A stretch of DNA of 64,000 nt, from contig CAVSUB010000009.1 of NCBI GenBank assembly GCA_963730995.1, forward strand, positions 558,001 to 622,000, written 5' to 3'. The DNA comes from CAVSUB01 sp963730995 (GTDB lineage Bacteria; Acidobacteriota; Vicinamibacteria; Vicinamibacterales; 2-12-FULL-66-21). The number at the start of each line of letters is the position of its first letter. Position 1 is the first letter of the stretch. Positions 11,417-19,824 of the stretch are shown piece after piece. A model generated the notes under the pieces. It searched no databases and was not told the origin of the DNA. It saw only the letters and a list, made by a program, of their open reading frames with translations. The translations under genes and the position numbers were made by a program.

Positions 11417-12289
11417 ATGATTTTCGCGCCACGGCTGTCCTACACCCTTCCGCTCCCGGGCCGGACGCCGCTGGAGCTCGGCGACCGCACGGTCGTGATG
11501 GGGATCCTCAACGTCACGCCCGACTCGTTCGCTGACGGCGGGCTCTACGTCGACGTCGATCGTGCCGTCGCGCACGCGTACGAGATGGTCGAGCAGGGGG
11601 CCGGGATCATCGACGTCGGCGGAGAATCGACACGGCCGGGTGCGGCGGCGTTGCCCGAGGATGAAGAGCTCGCCCGCGTTCTGCCCGTCATCGATCGGCT
11701 GGCCTCCTGCGGGTTGGCTGTGCCGATCTCCGTCGACACCTATAAAGCCGCTGTCGCGCGCGCGGCGATCCAGCGTGGCGCGACGATCATCAACGACGTC
11801 AGCGGCCTTCAATACGACGCCCGCATGGCCCCGGTGGCGGCGGAGACAGGCGCCGCGCTGATCCTCATGCACAACCGGGGGAGATCGAAGGAGATGTACC
11901 GCGAGGCGGCTTATGAAAATGTGATGGAGGAGGTCTGCGCGGAGCTGGGGGCGGCGATGCAGCAGGCAATCGACGCCGGAGTTCGTCGAGAGTCGATCGT
12001 CCTGGATCCGGGCCTCGGCTTCGCCAAGCGCGCGGAGCACACCTACACCGCCCTGGCGGAGTTCGATCGGCTCTTGGGGCTCGATCGCCCGATCCTCTCG
12101 GGACCCTCCCGCAAGTCGTTCCTGCGAGCCGCACTGGGCGAGCACCCGGCCGACCAGCGGGACTGGGGCACGGCGGCCGCCGTCACCGCGAGCATCCTCC
12201 AGGGCGCCCACATCATCCGTGTCCACAACGTGCCCGCCATGCGCGACGTCGCGAGCGTCGCCGATCGAATCAGAGCAGGCGCGGTCTAG
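11417..12289 (+). CDS. folP: Dihydropteroate synthase
   Basis: Condenses p-aminobenzoate with dihydropterin pyrophosphate in folate synthesis. Start ATG 11417 has GGAG six bases before it (290 residues). Signatures visible: VMGILNVTPDSFADGG, IDVGGESTRPGA, ISVDTYKAAVARAAI, IINDVSG, LDPGLGFAK and GPSRKSF. It sits 13 bases after the ftsH terminator, so it probably has its own promoter or depends on readthrough. Sulfonamide target; no resistance-type insertions are seen in the loops. Confidence 0.96.
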   Translation: MIFAPRLSYTLPLPGRTPLELGDRTVVMGILNVTPDSFADGGLYVDVDRAVAHAYEMVEQGAGIIDVGGESTRPGAAALPEDEELARVLPVIDRLASCGLAVPISVDTYKAAVARAAIQRGATIINDVSGLQYDARMAPVAAETGAALILMHNRGRSKEMYREAAYENVMEEVCAELGAAMQQAIDAGVRRESIVLDPGLGFAKRAEHTYTALAEFDRLLGLDRPILSGPSRKSFLRAALGEHPADQRDWGTAAAVTASILQGAHIIRVHNVPAMRDVASVADRIRAGAV

Positions 12290-12294
12290 GTTGC

Positions 12295-12425
12295 CAGCTA
12301 TCAGCTCTCAGCTAGCAGCTCTCAGCTCAAGCTGAGAGACCGCCGACTCCCGACCGCGACTGCCGACTCCCGACTGACGACTGCAGACTGAGGCGGCCGA
12401 CTCCCGACCGACGACTGCCGACTGG
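12295..12425. repeat. Word arrays: CAGCTATCAGCTCTCAGC then GCCGACTCCCGAC
   Basis: The folP-cdaA spacer consists of AGCTNTCAGCT words at 12297-12340, which can fold back on themselves, then CCGACTCCCGACTG words at 12342-12425. The first type also occurs at 6796, 18873 and 57712; the second at 2406, 11340 and 37291. Confidence 0.75.
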
Positions 12426-12442
12426 GGTAAGCTACTCGGTCG

Positions 12443-13258
12443 ATGCCCGAATATCTCACCAGCCTGCTCCGGCGGCCGCCTGTCGGCTGGTGGGACCTGC
12501 TCGACATCGCGATCGTCTCGATCCTGATCTACGAGTTCCTGAAACTGATCAGGGGAACTCGCGCCGTTCAAATGGCGGTAGGCTCGCTGCTGATCATCAT
12601 GTTGTTCTACCTGTCGCGGCTCGCCCCGCTTCAGACCCTCAACTGGATGATCCGCAACATGCTGGTCTACGTGGTCTTCGCGGCCATCGTGATCTTCCAG
12701 TCCGACATCCGCCGCGCGCTGGCGCACTTCGGCCAGGCGCCCTTCTTCCGCTACTTCAATCGTCAGGAAGCGGCCGGGGAGACCATCGAGGAAATCGTCG
12801 TCGCGACGACGATGCTGTCGGCGCAGAAGACAGGAGCGATCGTCGCGGTCGAGCGCGAGATCGGCCTGCGGAACTACATCGAGAGCGGCATCCCCATCGA
12901 TGCGGAGCTGACGTACGATCTGCTGGCCACCATCTTTCAGCCCGGGTCTCCATTGCACGACGGCGCGGTCGTGATCCAGGAAGACCGCGTGGCGGCGGCC
13001 GCCTGCTTTCTTCCGCTCACCGTCAACCCGCGTGTCGGCCGCGAGCTGGGGACGCGGCATCGCGCGGCAATCGGCCTGACGGAGGAGAATGACGCCGTCG
13101 CGGTCGTCGTTTCCGAAGAGACCGGCCAGATCTCGCTGGCGCTCGACGGCCGCATCGAGCGCGGGCTGACGGCCGAGCGGCTGCGCGAGCGCCTGCGCTC
13201 GCTGATCATGCAACGGCGGGCGGGACGGCGGGCTCCGCTCCCGACCTACGACGTGTAG
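12443..13258 (+). CDS. cdaA: Diadenylate cyclase (c-di-AMP synthase)
   Basis: Membrane-bound DisA_N-domain enzyme making c-di-AMP from two ATP. Three N-terminal transmembrane segments lie within residues 18-90 (DIAIVSILIYEFLKLI; MAVGSLLIIMLFYLSRL; NMLVYVVFAAIVIFQSDIRR). The catalytic DGA motif (SPLHDGAVVI) is near residue 172 and the RHR motif (LGTRHRAAIG) near 205. Length 271 residues is normal. Followed 13 bases later by its YbbR regulator gene and then glmM, the classic cdaA-cdaR-glmM operon that couples c-di-AMP to peptidoglycan precursor supply. Confidence 0.96.
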   Translation: MPEYLTSLLRRPPVGWWDLLDIAIVSILIYEFLKLIRGTRAVQMAVGSLLIIMLFYLSRLAPLQTLNWMIRNMLVYVVFAAIVIFQSDIRRALAHFGQAPFFRYFNRQEAAGETIEEIVVATTMLSAQKTGAIVAVEREIGLRNYIESGIPIDAELTYDLLATIFQPGSPLHDGAVVIQEDRVAAAACFLPLTVNPRVGRELGTRHRAAIGLTEENDAVAVVVSEETGQISLALDGRIERGLTAERLRERLRSLIMQRRAGRRAPLPTYDV

Positions 13259-13271
13259 CCGCTCACCCTTC

Positions 13272-14183
13272 ATGGCCTATCATCCTTTCCGGCACCTCGG
13301 CCTCAAAGTGCTCGCCCTCGCGCTGGCGACGCTGCTCTGGCTGACCGTCGCCGGTGAGCACGTCGTCGAGCGAAGCCTCCGAGTGCCGCTCGAGTTCAGG
13401 AACATCCCTCCGCAGCTCGAGATCACGGGAGATCCTCCGGACAACGTCGATGTCCGCCTTCGTGGGTCCTCAGCGGTCCTTGGCCGGCTCGATTCGGGGG
13501 AAGTTGTCGCCGTGGTCGACCTCACTGGCGGGCGGCCAGGGTCACGACTGTTTCACCTGCGGAACGACGAGGTCCGTGCGCCGTTCGGTGTCGAAGTCGC
13601 GCAAGTCCTGCCCTCCACCGTCTCTCTGGAGCTGGAGAAATCGGCTACACGTATGCTGCCCGTCGTTCCCGCCGTGTTCGGCGAGCCGGCGCCGGGTTTC
13701 GTCGTCGGACGGCGGACGGCGGAACCTGCGACGGTCAAGGTCGTCGGACCCGAGAGCCACGTGCGCGCTCTGGCCGAAGCCACGACGGAACCGGTCAATA
13801 TCGCCGGGAGTCGGGACCGCGTCCGTGACGTCGTCACGGTCGGCGTGACCGATGCGGCGGTGCGGCTCGATTCGTCCGTCAGCGCGACTGTTCTCGTGGA
13901 GGTCCTGCCCGCGCCGATTGAGAGGGAAGTCGGGGGCGTCCCAATCCGTTGGCGCAATCTGGGGGGCGGGATGCGCGCCCAGGTGACGCCTTCGGTTGCG
14001 AAAGTGAGCGTACGCGGCCGGCGGGAGGCGCTGGAAGCGTTGCGAGCGGATGCCATTGAGGCGTTCGTGGACCTTGCCGGGCTGGGAGCCGGCCGGTACA
14101 ATCTGCGAGTTCAGGTCGATCCATCCGAGCACTTCGGACTCAACACGATCACGCCCAGCGTCGTCGAAGTGACGATCAAGTAG
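13272..14183 (+). CDS. cdaR: YbbR-domain protein, CdaA regulator
   Basis: A 303-residue protein with one N-terminal transmembrane helix (LGLKVLALALATLLWLTVAG) and about three YbbR repeats outside the membrane, recognisable by the pattern VPLEFRNIPPQLEITGDPPD..VDVRLRG and its later echoes. It binds and modulates CdaA in organisms studied. Position between cdaA and glmM supports this role. The 144-base spacer after it holds nothing recognisable. Confidence 0.88.
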   Translation: MAYHPFRHLGLKVLALALATLLWLTVAGEHVVERSLRVPLEFRNIPPQLEITGDPPDNVDVRLRGSSAVLGRLDSGEVVAVVDLTGGRPGSRLFHLRNDEVRAPFGVEVAQVLPSTVSLELEKSATRMLPVVPAVFGEPAPGFVVGRRTAEPATVKVVGPESHVRALAEATTEPVNIAGSRDRVRDVVTVGVTDAAVRLDSSVSATVLVEVLPAPIEREVGGVPIRWRNLGGGMRAQVTPSVAKVSVRGRREALEALRADAIEAFVDLAGLGAGRYNLRVQVDPSEHFGLNTITPSVVEVTIK

Positions 14184-14327
14184 GCGGCGCACGCGACGTC
14201 TATCGCGACGAGTGGACGTATCAATCATGTCTCGAGGAGCAACCTGGTTCTCCAGGCGCGTTTCCGGCCGCGACAACGAAGCGGCCACTATGGTTTTCAA
14301 CGATCCAGTCCAATAGACATCCCGGTC

Positions 14328-15665
14328 ATGCCGCATCTCTTCGGTACAGACGGCGTCCGCGGGCGAGCGGGAGAATATCCGCTCGATCACGCCACAGTTG
14401 CGCGCATTGGCGCGGCGCTGGTCCGTGCGATGCGGCCCGACGTCCGGCCGCTGCGCCTCATCGTCGGCCGGGATACTCGCGAGTCGGGAGAATGGATCGA
14501 GCAGGAGCTCGCTCGCGGCGCGGGATCGGTCGGTGCGACCGTCACGAGTGCCGGTGTCGTGCCGACGCCGGCCATTGCCTACGTGACGCGCGAGATGGCC
14601 TTCGACGCGGGCATCGTCATTTCCGCATCCCACAATCCGTTTCAAGATAACGGCATCAAGGTGTTCTCTGGGCACGGTCAGAAGTTCACCGAGTCGCTGG
14701 AGCGCGAAGTGGAAGCGATCGTCGCGGCGGACGGCTGGACGGTGCCGGCATCGGCCCCGGCGCACGTCGCGAAGCTGGATGTGGCGGACGCGTATCTCGC
14801 GCATGCCCGCCTGGCGTTGCCGGATCCGCAGCGCCTGGGACGATTCGAGATCGTGGTCGATACGGCCAACGGCGCGACGACAACCGTCGCTCCGAGGCTG
14901 TTCTCCGAGCTTGGGTTCGACGTGCACCTGCTCGGGGCCAATCCCGACGGCCGGAACATCAACCTCGATTGCGGCTCGACGCATCCGCAGGCGCTCGCAC
15001 GGGCGGTCCGGGACTCAGGCGCGCGAATGGGCATTGCCTTCGACGGCGACGGGGACCGCGCGATTTTCGCCGACGCGACCGGCGCCGTGGTCGATGGCGA
15101 TGCCGTGCTGCTCATCTGCGGCCGGCAGATGAAGGCGACGGGGCGGCTCGCGGGCAACACGGTCGTCGCCACCGTGATGAGTAACATCGGCCTCGAGATC
15201 GCCTTCCGGGCAAGCGGGATCGACCTGGTGCGCTGCCCTGTCGGCGACAAGTACGTGATGGAGGAGATGATCAAGCGGGAGCTCTCGCTCGGCGGCGAGC
15301 AGTCCGGCCACGTGATCTTCTCGGATCATCTGTTCACGGGTGATGGCATCGCGACGGCCATGAACGTGCTGCGGGTGATGGCCGAGACAGGCCGCGAGCT
15401 CGCCGATCTCGCGGCGGAGCTCGTCACCTATCCACAGGTCCTCATCAACGTCAAAGTCCGCGAAAAGAAGGACCTGCAGTCCGTTCCGGCAATCAAGGCG
15501 GCGATGGATCGCGTCGAGGATCGCCTTGCCGGCCAGGGCAGGCTCCTCGTGCGGTACTCCGGCACGGAGCCGTTGATCAGGGTGATGATGGAAGGGCGGG
15601 ACCAGCGCGAAATCCAGGCGTGGGCGTCAGAGATCGCAGGCGCCGTGAAGGAACATCTCGGGTAG
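14328..15665 (+). CDS. glmM: Phosphoglucosamine mutase
   Basis: Interconverts glucosamine 6-phosphate and glucosamine 1-phosphate for UDP-GlcNAc and cell wall. Start ATG 14328 gives FGTDGVRGRAGEYPL. The phosphoserine loop ISASHNPFQDNGIKVF is at about residues 98-113, the metal loop DGDGDR near 238-243, the sugar loop GGEQSGH follows, and the C-terminal phosphate loop RYSGTEPLIRVM ends the protein. 445 residues is standard. pdxJ starts six bases after its stop codon. Confidence 0.97.
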   Translation: MPHLFGTDGVRGRAGEYPLDHATVARIGAALVRAMRPDVRPLRLIVGRDTRESGEWIEQELARGAGSVGATVTSAGVVPTPAIAYVTREMAFDAGIVISASHNPFQDNGIKVFSGHGQKFTESLEREVEAIVAADGWTVPASAPAHVAKLDVADAYLAHARLALPDPQRLGRFEIVVDTANGATTTVAPRLFSELGFDVHLLGANPDGRNINLDCGSTHPQALARAVRDSGARMGIAFDGDGDRAIFADATGAVVDGDAVLLICGRQMKATGRLAGNTVVATVMSNIGLEIAFRASGIDLVRCPVGDKYVMEEMIKRELSLGGEQSGHVIFSDHLFTGDGIATAMNVLRVMAETGRELADLAAELVTYPQVLINVKVREKKDLQSVPAIKAAMDRVEDRLAGQGRLLVRYSGTEPLIRVMMEGRDQREIQAWASEIAGAVKEHLG

Positions 15666-15671
15666 CCGATC

Positions 15672-16412
15672 GTGCCGCCCCGTCTCAGCGTCAACGTCAA
15701 CAAGGTTGCCACGCTTCGCAACTCGCGAGGCGGGGAGGTTCCCAGCGTCCTGGAGGCTGTCGAGGTCTGCATCGCCGCCGGCGCACCCGGCATCACCGTC
15801 CACCCGCGCGCGGACGCACGGCACATCACCACGGGGGACGTGCGGCAGATCGCCGCGGCTCTGTCGTCGCGGCGCGGCCTCGTCGAATACAACATCGAGG
15901 GGGACCCGCGGCCGGACCTCCTCGATCTCATCGACGAGATCAGGCCCGATCAGGTCACGCTCGTTCCCGTCAGGCCCGGCGAAATCACGAGCCAGGCGGG
16001 CTGGCCGCCGGATACGCCGGCCGACGTGCTCGGAACGATTGTTCAGCGCCTGAAGAAACAAGGGATCAGGATCAGCCTGTTCGTCGATCCGGATCCGGCT
16101 GCTGTCCGTTGGGCGATGTCGATGGGAGCCGACCGTGTGGAGCTCTACACCGAGCCGTTCGCGCGCGCGTATGCCAGCGCGACCGATGCGGGGCAGCGAA
16201 GCTTCCAGCGTTACGTCGATGCCGCCAACCTGGCTCACGGGCTCGGGCTCGGCGTGAACGCTGGCCACGATCTCGATTTGTTCAACCTGACGTTGTTCCG
16301 GTCGCTCCCTCACCTCGATGAGGTATCGATCGGCCACGCGCTCATGAGCCGGGCGCTTTTCGTTGGTCTCGATCGGTCCGTTCGTGACTATCTGGCGGCG
16401 CTCGAATCGTAA
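15672..16412 (+). CDS. pdxJ: Pyridoxine 5'-phosphate synthase
   Basis: Final step of DXP-dependent vitamin B6 synthesis, from 3-amino-2-oxopropyl phosphate and DXP. The start is GTG 15672 (PPRLSVNVNKVATLRNSRGG). Conserved motifs GITVHPRADARHI, YNIEGDPRPD, TLVPVRPGEITS, RISLFVDPDP, ELYTEPFA and GLGVNAGHDLDL identify the family; 246 residues fits. The following hydrolase frame overlaps its end. Confidence 0.96.
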   Translation: MPPRLSVNVNKVATLRNSRGGEVPSVLEAVEVCIAAGAPGITVHPRADARHITTGDVRQIAAALSSRRGLVEYNIEGDPRPDLLDLIDEIRPDQVTLVPVRPGEITSQAGWPPDTPADVLGTIVQRLKKQGIRISLFVDPDPAAVRWAMSMGADRVELYTEPFARAYASATDAGQRSFQRYVDAANLAHGLGLGVNAGHDLDLFNLTLFRSLPHLDEVSIGHALMSRALFVGLDRSVRDYLAALES

Positions 16413-17100
16413 GCTTCTTTTCATCCTGACGACGCTGATGACCGCGCTCGTCCTGCCGGGAGAGTCTCGCGCGGCGCAGCGTGTCACCCTCCGCACCGAT
16501 GACGGCGTCATCCTCACCGCGACGTGGTACGAGCCGCCGGGTCGCGGCCCGGCCGTGATCCTGGTCCACATGCTGCACCGGTCCCGTCGCGACTTCGACG
16601 CGCTCGCCTCCCGGCTCGCGAGCGAGGGCATCGGGGCGCTCGCACTGGACCTCCGGGGTCACGGCGACTCTCAGGGCTCGATCGGGACGGACTTCGCGCC
16701 GATGGTCGCGGACGTCAAGGCTGCGCGCCGCTTCCTCATCGGTCGCAGCGACGTCAGCGGCAAGATCGGACTGCTCGGTGCGTCGCTCGGCGCGAACCTG
16801 GTAGCGCTCGCGGCGGCCGACGATCCGGGCGTCGCCAGCCTGGCGCTGTTGTCCCCGTCGCTCGACTACCGCGGTCTCCGGATCGAGACGGCGATGCGGA
16901 AATTCGGCTCCCGCCCCGTGCTCATGGTAGTGAGCGACGACGATCCGTACGCCTCCCGTTCGGCGCACGACCTCGAAAAGGGCACCCGCGGCCGCGAGAT
17001 TCTGAGCCTCACGGGCGCGGGCCATGGTTCGACGATGCTCGAGCGTGACTCGTCGTTGATGGGCTCGCTGGTGGACTGGTTTCGCCGGACGCTGCTATGA
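16384..17100 (+). CDS. Exported alpha/beta hydrolase
   Basis: An alpha/beta-hydrolase fold protein of about 238 residues. Beginning at GTG 16384 gives a basic n-region (WRRSNRK), a hydrophobic core (LLFILTTLMTALVL) and a cleavage site near SRAAQ, so it is probably exported. Visible: VILVHMLHRSRRDFDALA oxyanion region, ALDLRGHGDS, the nucleophile elbow LLGASLGANL with the catalytic Ser, VVSDDDPYAS acid, and GAGHGSTM with the His. Resembles dienelactone-hydrolase/serine-esterase types; substrate unknown. The exact start is uncertain (TTG 16363 and ATG 16438 are alternatives). It overlaps the pdxJ end, so it is likely in the same operon. Confidence 0.75.
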   Translation: MTIWRRSNRKLLFILTTLMTALVLPGESRAAQRVTLRTDDGVILTATWYEPPGRGPAVILVHMLHRSRRDFDALASRLASEGIGALALDLRGHGDSQGSIGTDFAPMVADVKAARRFLIGRSDVSGKIGLLGASLGANLVALAAADDPGVASLALLSPSLDYRGLRIETAMRKFGSRPVLMVVSDDDPYASRSAHDLEKGTRGREILSLTGAGHGSTMLERDSSLMGSLVDWFRRTLL

Positions 17101-17103
17101 TCC

Positions 17104-17748
17104 TTGGCTGACCTTCCGAATTCCAGGCTTCCAGACGTGCGCAAAGACTCCGTCGTATTCGGCATAGCCGGAATTTTTTTCGGCCTTCTCGTCGGCTGGA
17201 TCATCGGCAGCCAGCAGGCTGCGCCTGCGCCGCAACCTGCCGCTGCTGCGGCAACGGCGAATGCTGCCCCGGCGCAGACCGCACCGGCGCTCGACGAGAG
17301 TCGTGCCGCAACGCTGCGGTCCGCGGCGGAACGCGATCCGCGCGACGCCGAGGCGCGCATCGAGCTGGGGAACCTCTATTTCGACTCTGAACGGTTCGAG
17401 GATGCCGTGAAGTGGTACGAGCAGGCTGTGCAGGTCGCGCCGCAGAACGTGAACGCCAGCACGGATCTCGGGATCAGCTACTACTACACGAATCAGCCCG
17501 ATCGCGCGCTCGCACAGTTCGAGCGATCGCTGGCGATCGATCCGAATCATTCGAAAACGTTGTTGAACGTCGGGATCGTCCGCGCCTTCGGCAAGCAGGA
17601 TCTCGAGGGCGCGGCGAAGGCCTTCCAGCGGGTCCTCGACGTTGCTCCAGGATCGCCGGAAGCAAGCGCGGCCCGGCAGGCGCTCGACGGCTTGCGCGGC
17701 GCGCATCCAAACGTCCCGGGCGTCACACCCAAGCAGCCGGGCTCCTAG
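17104..17748 (+). CDS. Membrane-anchored TPR protein
   Basis: A 214-residue protein with an N-terminal transmembrane helix (VVFGIAGIFFGLLVGWIIG), an Ala/Pro/Gln-rich linker and at least three TPR units (DAEARIELGNLYFDSERFED; NASTDLGISYYYTNQPDRAL; KTLLNVGIVRAFGKQDLEGA). Probably a periplasm-facing scaffold like NrfG/CcmH-type TPR proteins, but there is no cytochrome gene nearby. TTG 17104 or GTG 17137 may be the start. The next gene begins four bases after its stop, and the chain continues into the microcompartment locus. Confidence 0.8.
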   Translation: MADLPNSRLPDVRKDSVVFGIAGIFFGLLVGWIIGSQQAAPAPQPAAAAATANAAPAQTAPALDESRAATLRSAAERDPRDAEARIELGNLYFDSERFEDAVKWYEQAVQVAPQNVNASTDLGISYYYTNQPDRALAQFERSLAIDPNHSKTLLNVGIVRAFGKQDLEGAAKAFQRVLDVAPGSPEASAARQALDGLRGAHPNVPGVTPKQPGS

Positions 17749-17752
17749 ACCG

Positions 17753-18001
17753 ATGCTCCTCACACTGCGGGTCGTCCTCGCTCTCTTGATCATTCGCGCC
17801 GTGCTGATGCTCGTGCGCGGCGTGATCCAGGGTGCGAGCGGTGAACCCCGGGCAGCCGCGCCGGCTCGCCGCGGCCAGCTGCTGCGAGATCCTGTCTGCG
17901 GGGTCTACGTGACGCCCGACAAAGCCATCACGGAACGCAGCGGGGTCGGGACGGCGTACTTCTGTTCCGAAAAATGCCGCCAGGCCTGGATTAGACGATG
18001 A
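17753..18001 (+). CDS. Small YHS-like / treble-clef membrane protein
   Basis: 82 residues: an N-terminal hydrophobic helix (LLTLRVVLALLIIRAVLMLV), then a short metal-site domain with DPVCGVYVTPDKA and YFCSEKCRQAW. The DPVCG...FCS..C pattern is that of YHS-like domains that bind a metal ion. It shares ATGA with the class II aldolase gene that follows, so the two are translationally coupled. No function is assigned; proximity suggests a link to the microcompartment locus, or only shared transcription. Confidence 0.72.
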   Translation: MLLTLRVVLALLIIRAVLMLVRGVIQGASGEPRAAAPARRGQLLRDPVCGVYVTPDKAITERSGVGTAYFCSEKCRQAWIRR

Positions 18002-18870
18002 GCGCGTCTGAAGCGCAGCTGCGCGCAGAGATCGTCGAGGTAGGCCGGCGTCTGTACGCGAGGGGCTACACGGCGTCGAACGACGGCAACATCAGCGTCC
18101 GGCTCGACGCGGGCCGGCTGCTCATGACGCCGACCAGCGTGTGCAAGGGCTTCATGACGCCAGAGATGATGTGCATCACGGATCTCGACGGGCGGAAGCT
18201 CGCAGGCGAGCGCGGACCCTCGTCCGAGATGCAGATGCACCTCGAGGTCTACCGGCAGCGCCAGGATGTGCAGGCGGTGGTGCACGCCCATCCGCCGACG
18301 GCAACCGGGTTTGCCGTCGCCGGGATTCCGCTGACCCGCGCCGTGCTCGCCGAGGTCGTCACGACCCTGGGGAGTATTCCGATTGCCGAGTATGCGACAC
18401 CGTCCACGACGGAGCTGCCCGAAGCCGTCCGCAAGTACGTGAAAGCACATGACGGCATGCTGCTGGCCAACCATGGCGCGCTGGCGCTGGGGAAGGACCT
18501 GTTCGGCGCGTACTACAAGATGGAGACGATCGAGCACTTCGCGAAGATCAGCCTCGTCGCGCGTCTGCTCGGCGGCGAGCGGGTGCTGACGAAACAGGAG
18601 GTGGAACGCCTCCAGGGGCTGCGGGACCACTACGGCATCACGGCGCCGGCGCCAATCTGCCCCGAGCCGACGCAGGCGGATCAGGCGGAATGCCAGGTAA
18701 TCGAGGCTCCAGTCGTGCCCGGGCGACAGCTCGTCGGCGCCGAGCGGCTGGCGGGCCCCGGTCTCGGGAGCTTCGCGGGCCGACGCGCAATGGGACCGGA
18801 CGAGGAAATTCGACTAACATACCGCGAGCTCACGGCACTTATAGAGGATGCAATTCGAAACCTGGGATAG
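17998..18870 (+). CDS. Class II aldolase with C-terminal extension (probable microcompartment cargo)
   Basis: Zinc-dependent aldolase of the L-fuculose/L-rhamnulose-1-phosphate (aldolase/adducin) family. Visible: GYTASNDGNISVRL, the catalytic Glu in SSEMQMHLEVY, zinc ligands VHAHPPTATG and LLANHGALALG. The fold normally needs about 215 residues; this protein has 290. The extra region is a Pro/Ala-rich linker followed by a predicted amphipathic terminal helix (IRLTYRELTALIEDAIRNLG), the layout of a microcompartment encapsulation peptide. It directly precedes the shell genes. Such aldolases release lactaldehyde or glycolaldehyde, volatile aldehydes suited to encapsulation; the actual substrate is unknown. 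Confidence 0.82.
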   Translation: MSASEAQLRAEIVEVGRRLYARGYTASNDGNISVRLDAGRLLMTPTSVCKGFMTPEMMCITDLDGRKLAGERGPSSEMQMHLEVYRQRQDVQAVVHAHPPTATGFAVAGIPLTRAVLAEVVTTLGSIPIAEYATPSTTELPEAVRKYVKAHDGMLLANHGALALGKDLFGAYYKMETIEHFAKISLVARLLGGERVLTKQEVERLQGLRDHYGITAPAPICPEPTQADQAECQVIEAPVVPGRQLVGAERLAGPGLGSFAGRRAMGPDEEIRLTYRELTALIEDAIRNLG

Positions 18871-18901
18871 CCGTCAGCAATCAGCGCTCAGCTGATAGCT
18901 C

Positions 18902-19219
18902 ATGGCTGAAAGCGAGGCACAGAGTATGGGCGAGGCGCTCGGCATGGTCGAGACCAAGGGTCTGGTCGCGATGATCGAAGCGGCCGATGCGATGGTCAAG
19001 GCCGCCAAGGTGACGCTGGTTGGCTGGGAGAAGATCGGCGCGGGTTACGTGACGGCAATCGTGCGCGGCGACGTCGCGGCGGTGAAGGCCGCCACGGACG
19101 CAGGCGCCGCGGCCGCGCGTCGCGTCGGCGAGCTGGTGTCGGTTCACGTCATCCCGAGGCCGCACGCGAACCTCGAGGACGCGCTCCCCATCGGGAAGGC
19201 GACCGCGAACGCGAAATGA
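18902..19219 (+). CDS. Microcompartment shell protein, BMC-H (hexamer) type
   Basis: A 105-residue single BMC-domain protein (Pfam BMC) forming hexagonal shell tiles. ALGMVETKGLVAMIEAADAM, then KAAKVTLVGWEKIGAGYVTA and IVRGDVAAVKAATDAGAAAA match the EutM/PduA/CsoS1A pattern, including the conserved Lys in ETKG. A short tail after IPRPH follows the domain. It is the only BMC-H in the locus. The 31-base gap before it holds CAGCGCTCAGCTGATAGC, a remnant of the AGCTATCAGC word family. Its stop overlaps the next ATG. Confidence 0.95.
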   Translation: MAESEAQSMGEALGMVETKGLVAMIEAADAMVKAAKVTLVGWEKIGAGYVTAIVRGDVAAVKAATDAGAAAARRVGELVSVHVIPRPHANLEDALPIGKATANAK

Positions 19220-19494
19220 TCCTGGCAAAGATCGTGGGCACTGTCGTCGCCACACGGAAAGACGAGCGGCTGGTCAGCAACAAGCTGCTCATCGCGCGGC
19301 CGATGGACCCGCAGGGTAAGCCCGAGGGCAACTTCCTCGTCGCTGTCGATACGGTCGATGCCGGTGTCGGCGAGACGGTTCTCATCGTCAGCGGCAGCTC
19401 GGCCAGAATGGCGTCGGGGATGAAGGACTGCCCGGTAGATGCCGCCGTCGTCGGCATCGTGGATACGATCTCCGTCCGCGAGGCGGAGGGTTAG
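19216..19494 (+). CDS. Microcompartment vertex protein, BMC-P (EutN/CcmL) type, first copy
   Basis: 92-residue EutN/CcmL-fold pentamer that caps shell vertices. Motifs: ILAKIVGTVVATRKDERLVS, KLLIARPMDPQGKPEG, AVDTVDAGVGETVLIVSGSS and DAAVVGIVDTI. ATGA overlap with the BMC-H gene. Three paralogues occur in a row; three BMC-P variants are common in loci of this kind. Confidence 0.94.
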   Translation: MILAKIVGTVVATRKDERLVSNKLLIARPMDPQGKPEGNFLVAVDTVDAGVGETVLIVSGSSARMASGMKDCPVDAAVVGIVDTISVREAEG

Positions 19495-19499
19495 GTCGG

Positions 19500-19790
19500 A
19501 TGCAGCTTGCCCGGGTGATCGGCGAGGTCGTCGCCACCGTCAAGGATGCCAACCTGACCGGTTCGACGCTCCTCGTGCTTCAGCCCATTGACGGCGCCGG
19601 AGAAGATGTGGGGCGGACGCTGGTAGCTCTCGATTCGGTCGGCGCCGGCGTCGGCGAATGCGTCTTCTTCGTTCGCGGCCGCGAAGCAGCGTTCCCGTTC
19701 TACCCCGCGGAGCCACCAGCTGATGCCGCGATCGTGGGGATAGTGGATCACTGGGATCTGGAAAGGTCCGAGGCGACGGACAAGAGCTAG
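19500..19790 (+). CDS. Microcompartment vertex protein, BMC-P type, second copy
   Basis: 96 residues, EutN/CcmL family: LARVIGEVVATVKDANLTG, LLVLQPIDGAGEDVG, ALDSVGAGVGECVFFVRGRE, AAIVGIVDHWD. It diverges most from its neighbours, with a Phe/Pro-rich stretch (AAFPFYPAEPPAD) in place of the usual loop and a longer charged tail. Starts five bases after the previous stop, preceded by a GAGGG ribosome site. Confidence 0.93.
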   Translation: MQLARVIGEVVATVKDANLTGSTLLVLQPIDGAGEDVGRTLVALDSVGAGVGECVFFVRGREAAFPFYPAEPPADAAIVGIVDHWDLERSEATDKS

Positions 19791-19824
19791 TCAGAAAACC
19801 TCCGCAGTCTCCCGAATTCTCCCC

